Of a DNA stretch of 17,227 nt, positions 1 to 7,034 are shown one piece after another. The translations under genes and the position numbers were made by a program. Origin of the DNA: an uncultured Christensenellaceae bacterium. Lineage in GTDB: Bacteria; Bacillota; Clostridia; Christensenellales; Aristaeellaceae. The stretch covers positions 1 through 17,227 of the forward strand of contig CAJOPV010000005.1 in NCBI GenBank assembly GCA_905236495.1, given 5' to 3'. The notes below the pieces were generated by a model. It was not told where the DNA came from and searched no databases. It was given only the letters and a program-made list of their open reading frames with translations. Each line of letters opens with the position of its first letter. Within the stretch, counting starts at the first letter, position 1.

Positions 1-1265
1 AACGGCGGGAGATCGAACGGGGCCTTCGTCAGGGGGAGATCCAGGCGGTGGTATCCACCAACGCCCTGGAGCTGGGCATCGATATCGGGGCCCTGGAGGC
101 CTGCGTGCTGTGCGGGTATCCCGGCACCATCGCCAGCACCTGGCAGCAATCGGGCCGGGCCGGGCGGCGGCACGGGGTCAGCGCCACGTTCATGGTGGCC
201 TCCTCCAACGCCCTGGATCAGTTCATCGTCACTCACCCGGATTACTTCTTCGGGCAGCCCGCCGAAAACGCCCTGCTGAACCCGGATAATCTGTATATCC
301 TGCTGAGCCATTTTAAGTGCGCCGCTTATGAGCTGCCCTTTAAGGAAGGGGAGACGCTGGGCAACGCGGCGGGGGTCGGGGAAATGCTGGATTTCCTGGA
401 GGAAAGCAGCATCCTTCGCAAGGTGGGCGATACCTACCACTGGATGGCGGAGGATTTCCCCGCCAGCGAAATGAGCCTGCGCACCGCCATGACGGAAAAC
501 TTCCTCATCAACGATATCACCGACCCGGCCCACCCCCGGATCGTGGGGGAAATGGATCGCTTCACCGCCCCGATGCTTTTGCATCCCAACGCCATCTACA
601 TGCACGAGGGCCAGACCTATCAGGTGGAGGAGCTGGATTTTGACGCCTGCAAGGCGTTCATCCGCAAGGTGAACGTGGATTATTACACCGACGCCGACCT
701 GAACGTGAGCCTGAGCCTGCTGGACATCGAAAAGGAAGAGAAGAACGCGGCGCTGGGGGAAGTCAAGGTGGTGGCGCTGGTAAAGATTTTCAAAAAGATG
801 CGGTTTGACAACAATGAAAACGTGGGCTTCGGCCCGGTGCGGCTGCCGGAAACGGAGATGCACACCACCGCCATGTGGCGTACGGTGCCGGATGAAATCT
901 CCGAACAATATGAAAAGGACGATCTGCAGTCCGGCATGCTGGGCATCGCCAATCTGCTGCGTATCTTGTCGCCCCTGTATCTCATGTGTTCCCCTCGGGA
1001 TATCGCCGTCAGCTATCAGGTAAAATGCCCCTTTACGGAAAAGCCCACGCTGATCCTGTACGATAATTGCCCCGGCGGCGTGGGCCTGGCGGAAAAGGCC
1101 TTCCGCATGCGGGATATCCTGTTGACCCACGCGCTGACGCTGGTTTCGGACTGCGATTGCGAATGCGGCTGCCCCTCCTGCGTGGGGCCGGTGGGAGAAG
1201 TTGGCCCCCGGGGCAAGGAAATGGCAAAGCGCTTGCTGGAGGATCTTTTGCATGACGATCCATGA
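1..1265 (+). CDS. mrfA: MrfA/YprA-type DEAD/DEAH-box helicase, C-terminal part (5' end outside window)
   Basis: The frame is open from the left edge (first full codon at position 3) to TGA at 1263-1265, giving about 420 C-terminal residues of a protein that usually exceeds 700. Near the start lie superfamily 2 helicase motif V (STNALELGIDIG) and motif VI (QQSGRAGRR), from the second RecA-like domain. The rest matches the DUF1998 (MZB) region: LYDNCPGGVGLAEKAF is followed by a cysteine cluster, CDCECGCPSC, expected to bind zinc. In Bacillus subtilis the MrfA helicase works with the MrfB exonuclease in repair of mitomycin C damage; no mrfB is visible here. The ATPase motifs I-III are missing only because the gene is cut by the window. 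It overlaps the next gene by 14 nt, suggesting shared transcription. The family is clear; the symbol is by analogy. Confidence 0.85.
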   Translation, partial: RREIERGLRQGEIQAVVSTNALELGIDIGALEACVLCGYPGTIASTWQQSGRAGRRHGVSATFMVASSNALDQFIVTHPDYFFGQPAENALLNPDNLYILLSHFKCAAYELPFKEGETLGNAAGVGEMLDFLEESSILRKVGDTYHWMAEDFPASEMSLRTAMTENFLINDITDPAHPRIVGEMDRFTAPMLLHPNAIYMHEGQTYQVEELDFDACKAFIRKVNVDYYTDADLNVSLSLLDIEKEEKNAALGEVKVVALVKIFKKMRFDNNENVGFGPVRLPETEMHTTAMWRTVPDEISEQYEKDDLQSGMLGIANLLRILSPLYLMCSPRDIAVSYQVKCPFTEKPTLILYDNCPGGVGLAEKAFRMRDILLTHALTLVSDCDCECGCPSCVGPVGEVGPRGKEMAKRLLEDLLHDDP

Positions 1266-2613
1266 GCTGGTATCCCTCCAGCGCCAGGCGTTCTTAAGCG
1301 GCGGTCCCCTGCCTGTGGAGGCCCGCATCGACCAATTGGAAACGCTTCGGAAAGCCATCCTGCGCTGGGAAGGGCCTATCTGCCAGGCGCTGTACAGCGA
1401 TCTTGGCAAGACCCATGAGGAAGCCTACCTGACGGAGATCGGCATGGTGCTCAGCGAAATCTCCTTCATCATGGGGCATCTGAGTCAATGGGCCCGGGCA
1501 AAGAAAGTGAGAACGCCGCTTTCCCTGTTCCCGGCCCGCAGCTATATCCTCCGGGAGCCCTACGGCGTGGTGCTGATCATGTCCCCCTGGAATTACCCCT
1601 TCCAATTGGCGCTGAATCCCCTGGTGGGGGCGTTGGCGGCGGGAAATCACTGCGTGGTGAAGCCGGGCAGCGCCGCCCCCGCCACCAGCCGCATCATCGC
1701 CCAATTGGTGGCGGAATGCTTCCCCGTGGAGCAGGCGGCGGTGGTGCTGGGCGGGCACGCGGAAAACCAGGCGCTGCTGGATGAAAAATTCGATTACATC
1801 TTTTTCACCGGCGGCGAACGGGTGGGCCGGGCGGTGCTGGAAAAGGCGGCGGTCCAATGCACCCCGGTGACGCTGGAAATGGGAGGCAAAAGCCCCTGCA
1901 TCGTGGATGAAACGGCGAATATTCCCCTGGCGGCCCGGCGCATTGCCTTTGGGAAAGCCCTGAACGCGGGCCAGACCTGCGTGGCCCCGGATTATCTGCT
2001 GGTGCAGGAAAGCGTGCAGATACGATTGCTGAATGCCATCCGGGATGAATGGTATCATTTTTACGGCGACACCCTGCAAAGCCCCCAATGGCCCCGGATC
2101 GTAAACCCCCGGCACTATCAGCGTTTGATGGGGCTGATGGCGGGGCAGCAGGTATTCTGCGGCGGCGTGGGGGACGGCATGCGCATTGCCCCCACATTGC
2201 TCGTCAACGTAGCCTGGGATGCCCCCGTCATGCGGGAGGAAATATTCGGCCCCATCCTGCCCGTGATCCCCTTCCGGCGGCTGGAGGATGTGATCCCCAT
2301 ACTGAAAATGCGGGAAAAGCCGTTGGCGCTGTATCTGTTTTCCCGCAGCGCCGGGAACCAGGATTTGATCCTCTCCCAGGTGCCCTTCGGAGGCGGCTGC
2401 ATCAACGATACGGTGATCCATCTGAGCAACAGCCGCCTGCCCTTCGGCGGCGTTGGGCAAAGCGGCATGGGGCAGTATCACGGCAGGTATTCCTTCGATA
2501 CCTTCACCCATGAAAAGGCTGTGGTGGTAAAGGGAGGCTGGCTTGATTTCCGCTTCCGCTATCCGCCCTTTACCCGGGAGAAAATGAACACCGTGAGAAA
2601 ATTTTTACGATAG
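1252..2613 (+). CDS. Aldehyde dehydrogenase, class 3-like (NAD(P)-dependent)
   Basis: This encodes a 453-residue aldehyde dehydrogenase, oxidising aldehydes to carboxylic acids with NAD(P). I chose ATG 1252 because GGAGGA at 1238-1243 sits 8 nt upstream and the product then begins like the family; the open frame extends further 5' but without support. The key residues are present: Asn114 in PWNYPF, general-base Glu209 in LEMGGKSP and nucleophile Cys243 in NAGQTC, the same numbers as in mammalian ALDH3. FFTGGERVGR forms part of the cofactor site, and LPFGGVGQSGMG lies near the C terminus. The length of about 450 and lack of an N-terminal extension fit class 3 (fatty or aromatic aldehydes) rather than the roughly 490-residue class 1/2 enzymes. 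The substrate cannot be read from sequence. It starts inside the helicase gene, so translational coupling is likely. Confidence 0.93.
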   Translation: MTIHELVSLQRQAFLSGGPLPVEARIDQLETLRKAILRWEGPICQALYSDLGKTHEEAYLTEIGMVLSEISFIMGHLSQWARAKKVRTPLSLFPARSYILREPYGVVLIMSPWNYPFQLALNPLVGALAAGNHCVVKPGSAAPATSRIIAQLVAECFPVEQAAVVLGGHAENQALLDEKFDYIFFTGGERVGRAVLEKAAVQCTPVTLEMGGKSPCIVDETANIPLAARRIAFGKALNAGQTCVAPDYLLVQESVQIRLLNAIRDEWYHFYGDTLQSPQWPRIVNPRHYQRLMGLMAGQQVFCGGVGDGMRIAPTLLVNVAWDAPVMREEIFGPILPVIPFRRLEDVIPILKMREKPLALYLFSRSAGNQDLILSQVPFGGGCINDTVIHLSNSRLPFGGVGQSGMGQYHGRYSFDTFTHEKAVVVKGGWLDFRFRYPPFTREKMNTVRKFLR

Positions 2614-2625
2614 GCGGGCTTAATC

Positions 2626-3345
2626 ATGCCATCATTGGAAAGCTATCACAAAGATTTGGATTATTCCTACGCCCCCGGGATTTTTCCCGCTATGGAGGCG
2701 CTGAAAAAGCGCCCGGAGACCGTCAGACGCATCCTGATCTCCTCCAGATCGGAGGAAAGCGAAGGGGTCAAAACGCTGATCGCCCTGGCGGAAGAAAAAG
2801 GCATCCGGGTGGAAACGGCGGATCGGGCGCTGAGCCGTATTTCGGGAAAAGAAAATTGCTTTGCGGCGGCGGTGTTTGAAAAAAGACCGTCCGTATTGAA
2901 GCAGGATGCCGACCATATCGTTTTGCATCACACATCCGATTTTGGCAATCTCGGCACCATCCTGCGCACCGCTTTGGGCTTTCATTACCTGGATATCGCG
3001 GTGATCCGCCCGGCGGCGGACCCGTACGAGCCCAAGGCGGTGCGGGCCAGCATGGGGGCGCTGTTTTCCCTGCGCCTAAAGGAATACGAGGATTTTGATG
3101 CGTACCGCAAGGAATTTCCGTCCCACGCGGCGTATCCCTTCATGCTGGATGGCGCCCGGGGGCTGGATGAAACGGCAAAGGAAATCAAGCGCCCCTGCTG
3201 CCTGATCTTCGGCAACGAAGGCGCGGGGCTGCCCCCGGAATTTGCCCGGATAGGCCAGGCGGTGCGCATCCCCAGCAGCCAGGATATCGATTCGCTGAAT
3301 TTGGCGGTCGCAGCGGCAATCGGCATGTATCAATGCAGGAGATGA
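2626..3345 (+). CDS. SpoU/TrmH-family RNA 2'-O-methyltransferase
   Basis: This 239-residue protein has the three SPOUT/TrmH motifs in order: motif 1 NLGTILRTALGF (Asn107, Arg114), motif 2 FGNEGAGLPP (195-204) and motif 3 IPSSQDIDSLNLAVAAAI (215-232). These form the trefoil knot that binds S-adenosylmethionine and methylates a ribose 2'-OH in tRNA or rRNA. Residues 1-90 form a small N-terminal domain that probably recognises RNA. The target nucleotide cannot be deduced; TrmH, RlmB and TsnR-like members share these motifs. The ATG at 2626 lies 12 nt after the aldehyde dehydrogenase stop with only a weak ribosome-binding sequence, so coupling to upstream translation is plausible. The stop is 4 nt before the next start. 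Confidence 0.9.
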   Translation: MPSLESYHKDLDYSYAPGIFPAMEALKKRPETVRRILISSRSEESEGVKTLIALAEEKGIRVETADRALSRISGKENCFAAAVFEKRPSVLKQDADHIVLHHTSDFGNLGTILRTALGFHYLDIAVIRPAADPYEPKAVRASMGALFSLRLKEYEDFDAYRKEFPSHAAYPFMLDGARGLDETAKEIKRPCCLIFGNEGAGLPPEFARIGQAVRIPSSQDIDSLNLAVAAAIGMYQCRR

Positions 3346-3349
3346 AAAA

Positions 3350-3895
3350 ATGACGGATAAAGAAATGATCAGCGCTCAAGTCACCAAGGCGATCCTGGAT
3401 TTGTCCGCGGCGGCCCATTTGACGGCGGGAGCACAGATCGTGGTGGGCTGCTCCACCAGCGAGATCGCAGGCGGCGTGATCGGGCATGCCAGCGTCCCGG
3501 AAATCGGGGAATGGGTTGCCGAGGCGGTATTGAACGTGTGCAGGCAGAAAAGCTTCGTTCCCATCTTCCAATGCTGCGAGCATTTGAACCGTTCTTTGGT
3601 GATCCCTCTGGAATTTGCCCGTGCATTGGGCTACGTCCGGGTCAACGCCGTTCCCAAGCCCAAGGCGGGGGGCAGCGTGCCCGCCGCTGCGTGGAAAATG
3701 ATAGAGGAGCCCTGCCTGGTGATGGGGGTGCAGGCGGATGCCGGCATCGATATCGGCGATACCTTGATCGGCATGCACCTGCGGCCCGTGGCGGTGCCCT
3801 ATCGGGGAGAAGTAAGAGAAGTGGGCAAGGCCAAGGTTGTCTGCGCCTATTCCCGGCTTCCGTACGTCGGCGGGGAAAGGGCGCAATATGTATGA
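3350..3895 (+). CDS. ywlG: YwlG-like UPF0340 (TIGR01440 family) protein
   Basis: The 181-residue product matches the UPF0340 family (DUF436) over its full length. Typical stretches are GCSTSEIAGG near residue 33, FQCCEHLNRSLV near residue 73, and a conserved middle (NAVPKPKAGGS, MGVQADAGIDIGDT, GMHLRP). No biochemical function is firmly established for this family, which is widespread in Firmicutes. There is no signal peptide or membrane segment, so it should be cytoplasmic. AGGAGATG at 3337-3344 provides a strong ribosome-binding site 5 nt before the ATG and overlaps the preceding stop. The stop overlaps the next gene's start by 8 nt, placing it firmly in the same operon. Confidence 0.9.
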   Translation: MTDKEMISAQVTKAILDLSAAAHLTAGAQIVVGCSTSEIAGGVIGHASVPEIGEWVAEAVLNVCRQKSFVPIFQCCEHLNRSLVIPLEFARALGYVRVNAVPKPKAGGSVPAAAWKMIEEPCLVMGVQADAGIDIGDTLIGMHLRPVAVPYRGEVREVGKAKVVCAYSRLPYVGGERAQYV

Positions 3896-4328
3896 AATAA
3901 GGGAAGCGAAACGGGAAGATTTGCCAAAGCTTTTGGAGCTATACCTTTCCCTGCATGAAAGCAGCCTTCCCGATCCAAACGGGGCCATCCGGGATACCTG
4001 GGACGCGATACTGAAGGATCAAAACCATCACGTGATCGTCTGCCAGGAAGATGATGACATCGTTTCCTCCTGCGTCTGCGTGATGATCCCGAATCTGACC
4101 CGGGGCGGCAGGCCCTACGCTTTGATCGAAAACGTGGTAACGAAGGAAGGGTACAGGAAGCGGGGGCTGGCGGGGCAATGCCTGGCACGGGCCCGGGAGA
4201 TCGCAGAAAACGCGGGCTGCTATAAAATCATGCTGCTGACTGGCAGCAGGGATGACGCCACCCACCGCTTCTATCAGCAGTCGGGCTACAATAATACCGA
4301 TAAAACGGCTTATATACAATGGCTTTGA
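3888..4328 (+). CDS. GNAT-family N-acetyltransferase
   Basis: With the start at ATG 3888 this is a 146-residue GNAT protein. The frame is open further upstream, but GGGGAAAGG at 3871-3879 points to the 3888 start, and the product MYEIREAKREDLPKLLELY begins as GNAT proteins do. The acetyl-CoA binding stretch is VVTKEGYRKRGLAGQCLARA (residues 81-100), with RKRGLA fitting the [RQ]xxGx[GA] signature. The C-terminal FYQQSGY is the usual final motif. The acceptor substrate is unknown. The start overlaps the ywlG stop by 8 nt and mnmG begins 19 nt after its stop, so it is embedded in the operon. Its function need not relate to tRNA modification. Confidence 0.88.
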   Translation: MYEIREAKREDLPKLLELYLSLHESSLPDPNGAIRDTWDAILKDQNHHVIVCQEDDDIVSSCVCVMIPNLTRGGRPYALIENVVTKEGYRKRGLAGQCLARAREIAENAGCYKIMLLTGSRDDATHRFYQQSGYNNTDKTAYIQWL

Positions 4329-4347
4329 GCCACGGGAGGAAACGCTT

Positions 4348-6114
4348 TTGTGGGATGTAATTGTCATCGGCGCGGGGCACGCGGGCTGCGAAGCGGCGCT
4401 GTGCTGTGCGCGGATGGGGCTTGAAACGCTTTTATTGACGCTGAACCTGGAATCCGTGGCCCTGATGCCCTGCAACCCTTCCATCGGCGGCACGGGAAAG
4501 GGGCATCTGGTGCGGGAAGTGGATGCCTTGGGCGGCGAAATGGGCCTGGCGGCGGACGATGTGACGCTGCAAAGCCGGATGCTGAACCGGGGCAAGGGCC
4601 CGGCGGTGCATTCCCTGCGGGTGCAGGCGGATAAGCGGGCCTATCATCTTAGGATGCTGAAAACGCTGTTTGCCCAGGAGCATTTAACGGTGCGGCAGGG
4701 GGAAGCAGCGGAGATACTGACAAAAAGCGGCGCCGTTTCCGGCGTGCGCACCCTGACAGGGGATACGCTTCCCTGCCGGGCGGCGGTGGTGTGCACCGGG
4801 GTGTATCTCAAAAGCCGCATCATCATCGGCGAAGCTCAATGGGACGGGGGGCCTCAGGGCCTGATGCCCGCCAATTTCCTGAGCAGATCCCTTTCCGATC
4901 TGGGCTTTTCCCTGCGAAGATTCAAGACGGGCACCCCGGCCCGGGTCGCCGAAAACAGCATTGATTTTGAAAAGATGGATATTCAGCCGGGGGACGAGCC
5001 GGTGACGCCCTTTTCCTTTATGACGGATCAGCCCCCGACCAATAAGATCAATTGCTACTTGACCTGGACCAATGAGGAAACCCACCGCATCATCCGGGAA
5101 AACCTGCACCGGGCGCCCATGTTCACCGGCGCCATCAACGGCACCGGGGCCCGTTACTGCCCATCCATAGAAACCAAGGTGGTGCGCTTTGCGGATAAGG
5201 ACAGGCACCAGATCTTTCTGGAGCCGGAAGGCAACGGCTACCCGGAATGGTATGTGCAGGGCATGAGCTCCTCCATGCCGGAGGACGTGCAATGGCAGAT
5301 GTACCGCACCATTCCCGGGCTGAAAAGGTGCGTGCTGACCAGGCTTGCCTACGCTATCGAATACGACTGCATCGATCCTTTGGCCTTGACCCCCTGTCTG
5401 GGTGCCCGGCATATCCCGGGGCTGTACCTTGCGGGGCAGGTGAACGGCACCTCCGGCTATGAGGAGGCCGCCGCCCAGGGGCTTTACGCCGCCATCAACG
5501 CGGCGCTGTATTGCAAAGATGAGCCACCCTTCCTTTTAACAAGGGATCAGGCCTATATCGGCGTCATGGCGGATGATCTGACTACCAAGGGAACCGACGA
5601 GCCCTACCGCATGATGACGAGCCGGGCGGAGCATCGCTTATATCTGCGGCAGGATAACGCGGATCTGCGGCTCACCTTCCGGGGAAAGGAAATCGGGCTG
5701 GTGACTGACGCACGGCTGCGGCGAACGGAAACAAAGAAGCGGGAAACAGAAGAACTGATCCATAGGCTTACCGAGGCTGGGAAGATCCGGGAGCTGAAAC
5801 AGCCGGACGCGAGGCTGACCTTGCCGGAGGATTGGCGTTATGGCCCCGGAGCCGTGGAGCAGGCGGAAATCCAGATCAAATATGAAGGATACCTGCAAAA
5901 GGAAATGGCCCAGATCAGGCAGGCCCGGGCCATGGAGGAAGCAAAGCTGCCCCCGGACGCGGATTATTTAGGCATGGACGCCCTTCGCCTGGAGGCAAGG
6001 CAGAAGCTGCAGGCCCAGCGCCCCGTATCCCTGGGCCAGGCCAGCCGCATCCCCGGCGTCAGCCCGGCGGATGTCGCGGTGCTGATGGTGTGGCTGAAAA
6101 GGCAAAACGGCTGA
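4348..6114 (+). CDS. mnmG: tRNA uridine-5-carboxymethylaminomethyl(34) synthesis enzyme MnmG (GidA)
   Basis: MnmG with MnmE installs the carboxymethylaminomethyl group (or aminomethyl, depending on the donor) on wobble uridine 34 of several tRNAs, using FAD, NADH and methylenetetrahydrofolate. The FAD dinucleotide motif VIGAGHAGCEAA begins near residue 6. GidA signature 1 (GARYCPSIETK) lies near residue 266 and signature 2 (AGQVNGTSGYEEAAAQG) near 362. The C-terminal domain carries EIQIKYEGYLQKE and ends with SLGQASRIPGVSPADVAVLM. I place the start at TTG 4348: GGGAGGA at 4334-4340 is 7 nt upstream and the protein then begins WDVIVIGAG right after the initiator. This gives 588 residues, about 40 fewer than the usual 620-630; the shortfall lies in the helical region between roughly residues 490 and 515. 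mnmE is not in the window. Confidence 0.97.
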   Translation: MWDVIVIGAGHAGCEAALCCARMGLETLLLTLNLESVALMPCNPSIGGTGKGHLVREVDALGGEMGLAADDVTLQSRMLNRGKGPAVHSLRVQADKRAYHLRMLKTLFAQEHLTVRQGEAAEILTKSGAVSGVRTLTGDTLPCRAAVVCTGVYLKSRIIIGEAQWDGGPQGLMPANFLSRSLSDLGFSLRRFKTGTPARVAENSIDFEKMDIQPGDEPVTPFSFMTDQPPTNKINCYLTWTNEETHRIIRENLHRAPMFTGAINGTGARYCPSIETKVVRFADKDRHQIFLEPEGNGYPEWYVQGMSSSMPEDVQWQMYRTIPGLKRCVLTRLAYAIEYDCIDPLALTPCLGARHIPGLYLAGQVNGTSGYEEAAAQGLYAAINAALYCKDEPPFLLTRDQAYIGVMADDLTTKGTDEPYRMMTSRAEHRLYLRQDNADLRLTFRGKEIGLVTDARLRRTETKKRETEELIHRLTEAGKIRELKQPDARLTLPEDWRYGPGAVEQAEIQIKYEGYLQKEMAQIRQARAMEEAKLPPDADYLGMDALRLEARQKLQAQRPVSLGQASRIPGVSPADVAVLMVWLKRQNG

Positions 6115-6131
6115 GAGAATAAGGAGGCTGT

Positions 6132-6866
6132 ATGAATCTGAAAACGTATCAGGAAACCATGACCCTGCGGACCTGCGACTGCGATCTGATGGGCGAGTGG
6201 CGGCCCAGCGCCATCCTGCTCACCATGCAGGAAATTGCCGGGATGCACTCCGATCTGCTGGGCTGCGGACGGGATGCGCTGCTGAAAAAGAATATCGTAT
6301 GGGTGCTCACCCGGTGTGAGGTGAGGATGCAAAAATATCCCAAGGTGGGGGATACCGTGACAGCGGAAACCTTCCCGACGGCCCTTCGGCGCTGGTTCTT
6401 TCCCCGGTATTATACCTTCCGGGATCAGGCGGGAAATCCGCTGGGCTGCGCATCCACCCTGTGGGTGCTGATGGATTTTGTGGAAAGGAAAATGGTGCCT
6501 CCCGGTGACGTGGCGGCGACCATCCCGGATAATTCCGATCTGACGCCGCCCATGGGCATGCCGGGGACGGTGGAAACGGCGGCGGGAGAGGAAACGGTTC
6601 TTACCCGCCAGCCCACCTATTTTGACCTGGACGTGAACCAGCATGTAAACAACACCCGCTATGCCGATTGGGCTTGCGATGCCCTGGGGGTTAAGACCAT
6701 GCGGGAAAATCGCCTTCAGCAGATGCGCATCAATTACGAGGCCGAGATCAGGCCGGAGCAGGAAATGACGCTGAAGCTGACTCGCGGAGAGAAGCGGTTT
6801 TATATCGCGGGGGTCAACGAAGACCGGCGGCATTTTGAAATGGACGGCATCCTGACGCCGCGATAA
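6132..6866 (+). CDS. Acyl-ACP thioesterase (FatA/FatB-like bacterial family)
   Basis: This 244-residue protein belongs to the acyl-acyl carrier protein thioesterase family (double hot-dog fold), which releases free fatty acids from acyl-ACP and so influences chain length in lipid synthesis. The second hot-dog domain holds the hallmark DLDVNQHVNNTRYADW at 165-180, with the Asn169 and His171 expected in catalysis and acidic residues (Glu203, Glu205) following in NYEAEIRPEQ. The first domain carries QEIAGMHSDLLG around 33-44. Length is normal for the bacterial, transit-peptide-free form. AAGGAGG at 6121-6127 sits 4 nt before ATG 6132. It is the last gene of the plus-strand run, 17 nt after mnmG, and is followed by a strong hairpin. 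Acyl-chain specificity cannot be inferred. Confidence 0.9.
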   Translation: MNLKTYQETMTLRTCDCDLMGEWRPSAILLTMQEIAGMHSDLLGCGRDALLKKNIVWVLTRCEVRMQKYPKVGDTVTAETFPTALRRWFFPRYYTFRDQAGNPLGCASTLWVLMDFVERKMVPPGDVAATIPDNSDLTPPMGMPGTVETAAGEETVLTRQPTYFDLDVNQHVNNTRYADWACDALGVKTMRENRLQQMRINYEAEIRPEQEMTLKLTRGEKRFYIAGVNEDRRHFEMDGILTPR

Positions 6867-6877
6867 ACAGGAAAAGC

Positions 6878-6906
6878 GAAAGCCCCGGCAGCGTGCCGGG
6901 GCTTTC
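6878..6906. terminator. Strong 13-bp hairpin between convergent genes, likely bidirectional terminator
   Basis: GAAAGCCCCGGCA (6878-6890) and TGCCGGGGCTTTC (6894-6906) form a perfect 13-bp stem with a 3-nt GCG loop, 11 nt after the thioesterase stop. Each arm ends in an A3/T3 run, and the minus-strand side continues into CGCTTTTCC. No long U-tract follows on the plus strand, so termination strength there is inferred from stem stability. It lies between two convergent genes and could serve both. Confidence 0.8.
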
Positions 6907-7034
6907 AGATCATAAGTAGAACCACGGGATAGCTCGAAAGGGCCTAAGTCTTTCTGACTTCAATCCGCAGACCCCTGATTCGCCGGCCCGAGGAGCAGCC
7001 AGAATGACTGCTTCCGATATCAATTCGTCGATCC
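6907..7034. other. Short intergenic region between convergent genes, no gene seen
   Basis: These 128 bp follow the hairpin and precede the lacZ stop on the opposite strand. No reading frame with a ribosome-binding site is present. Two small inverted repeats are visible: AAGTC/GACTT around 6946-6960 and GGAGCAG/CTGCTTC around 6991-7013. They may reflect the 3' untranslated region of lacZ. No known RNA class is recognised. Confidence 0.4.

Noticed and set aside
1294..2511. A 405-codon open frame on the minus strand opposite the aldehyde dehydrogenase
   Set aside because: Shadow of a well-supported gene; no recognisable domain and His/Gln/Gly-rich composition.
4252..4347. An N-terminal extension of mnmG into the acetyltransferase gene
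   Set aside because: MnmG proteins start directly before the FAD motif, and the ribosome-binding site fits TTG 4348.
5964..6833. A 289-codon minus-strand open frame opposite the thioesterase
   Set aside because: Shadow; the plus-strand product carries the catalytic Asn/His motif and a strong ribosome-binding site.
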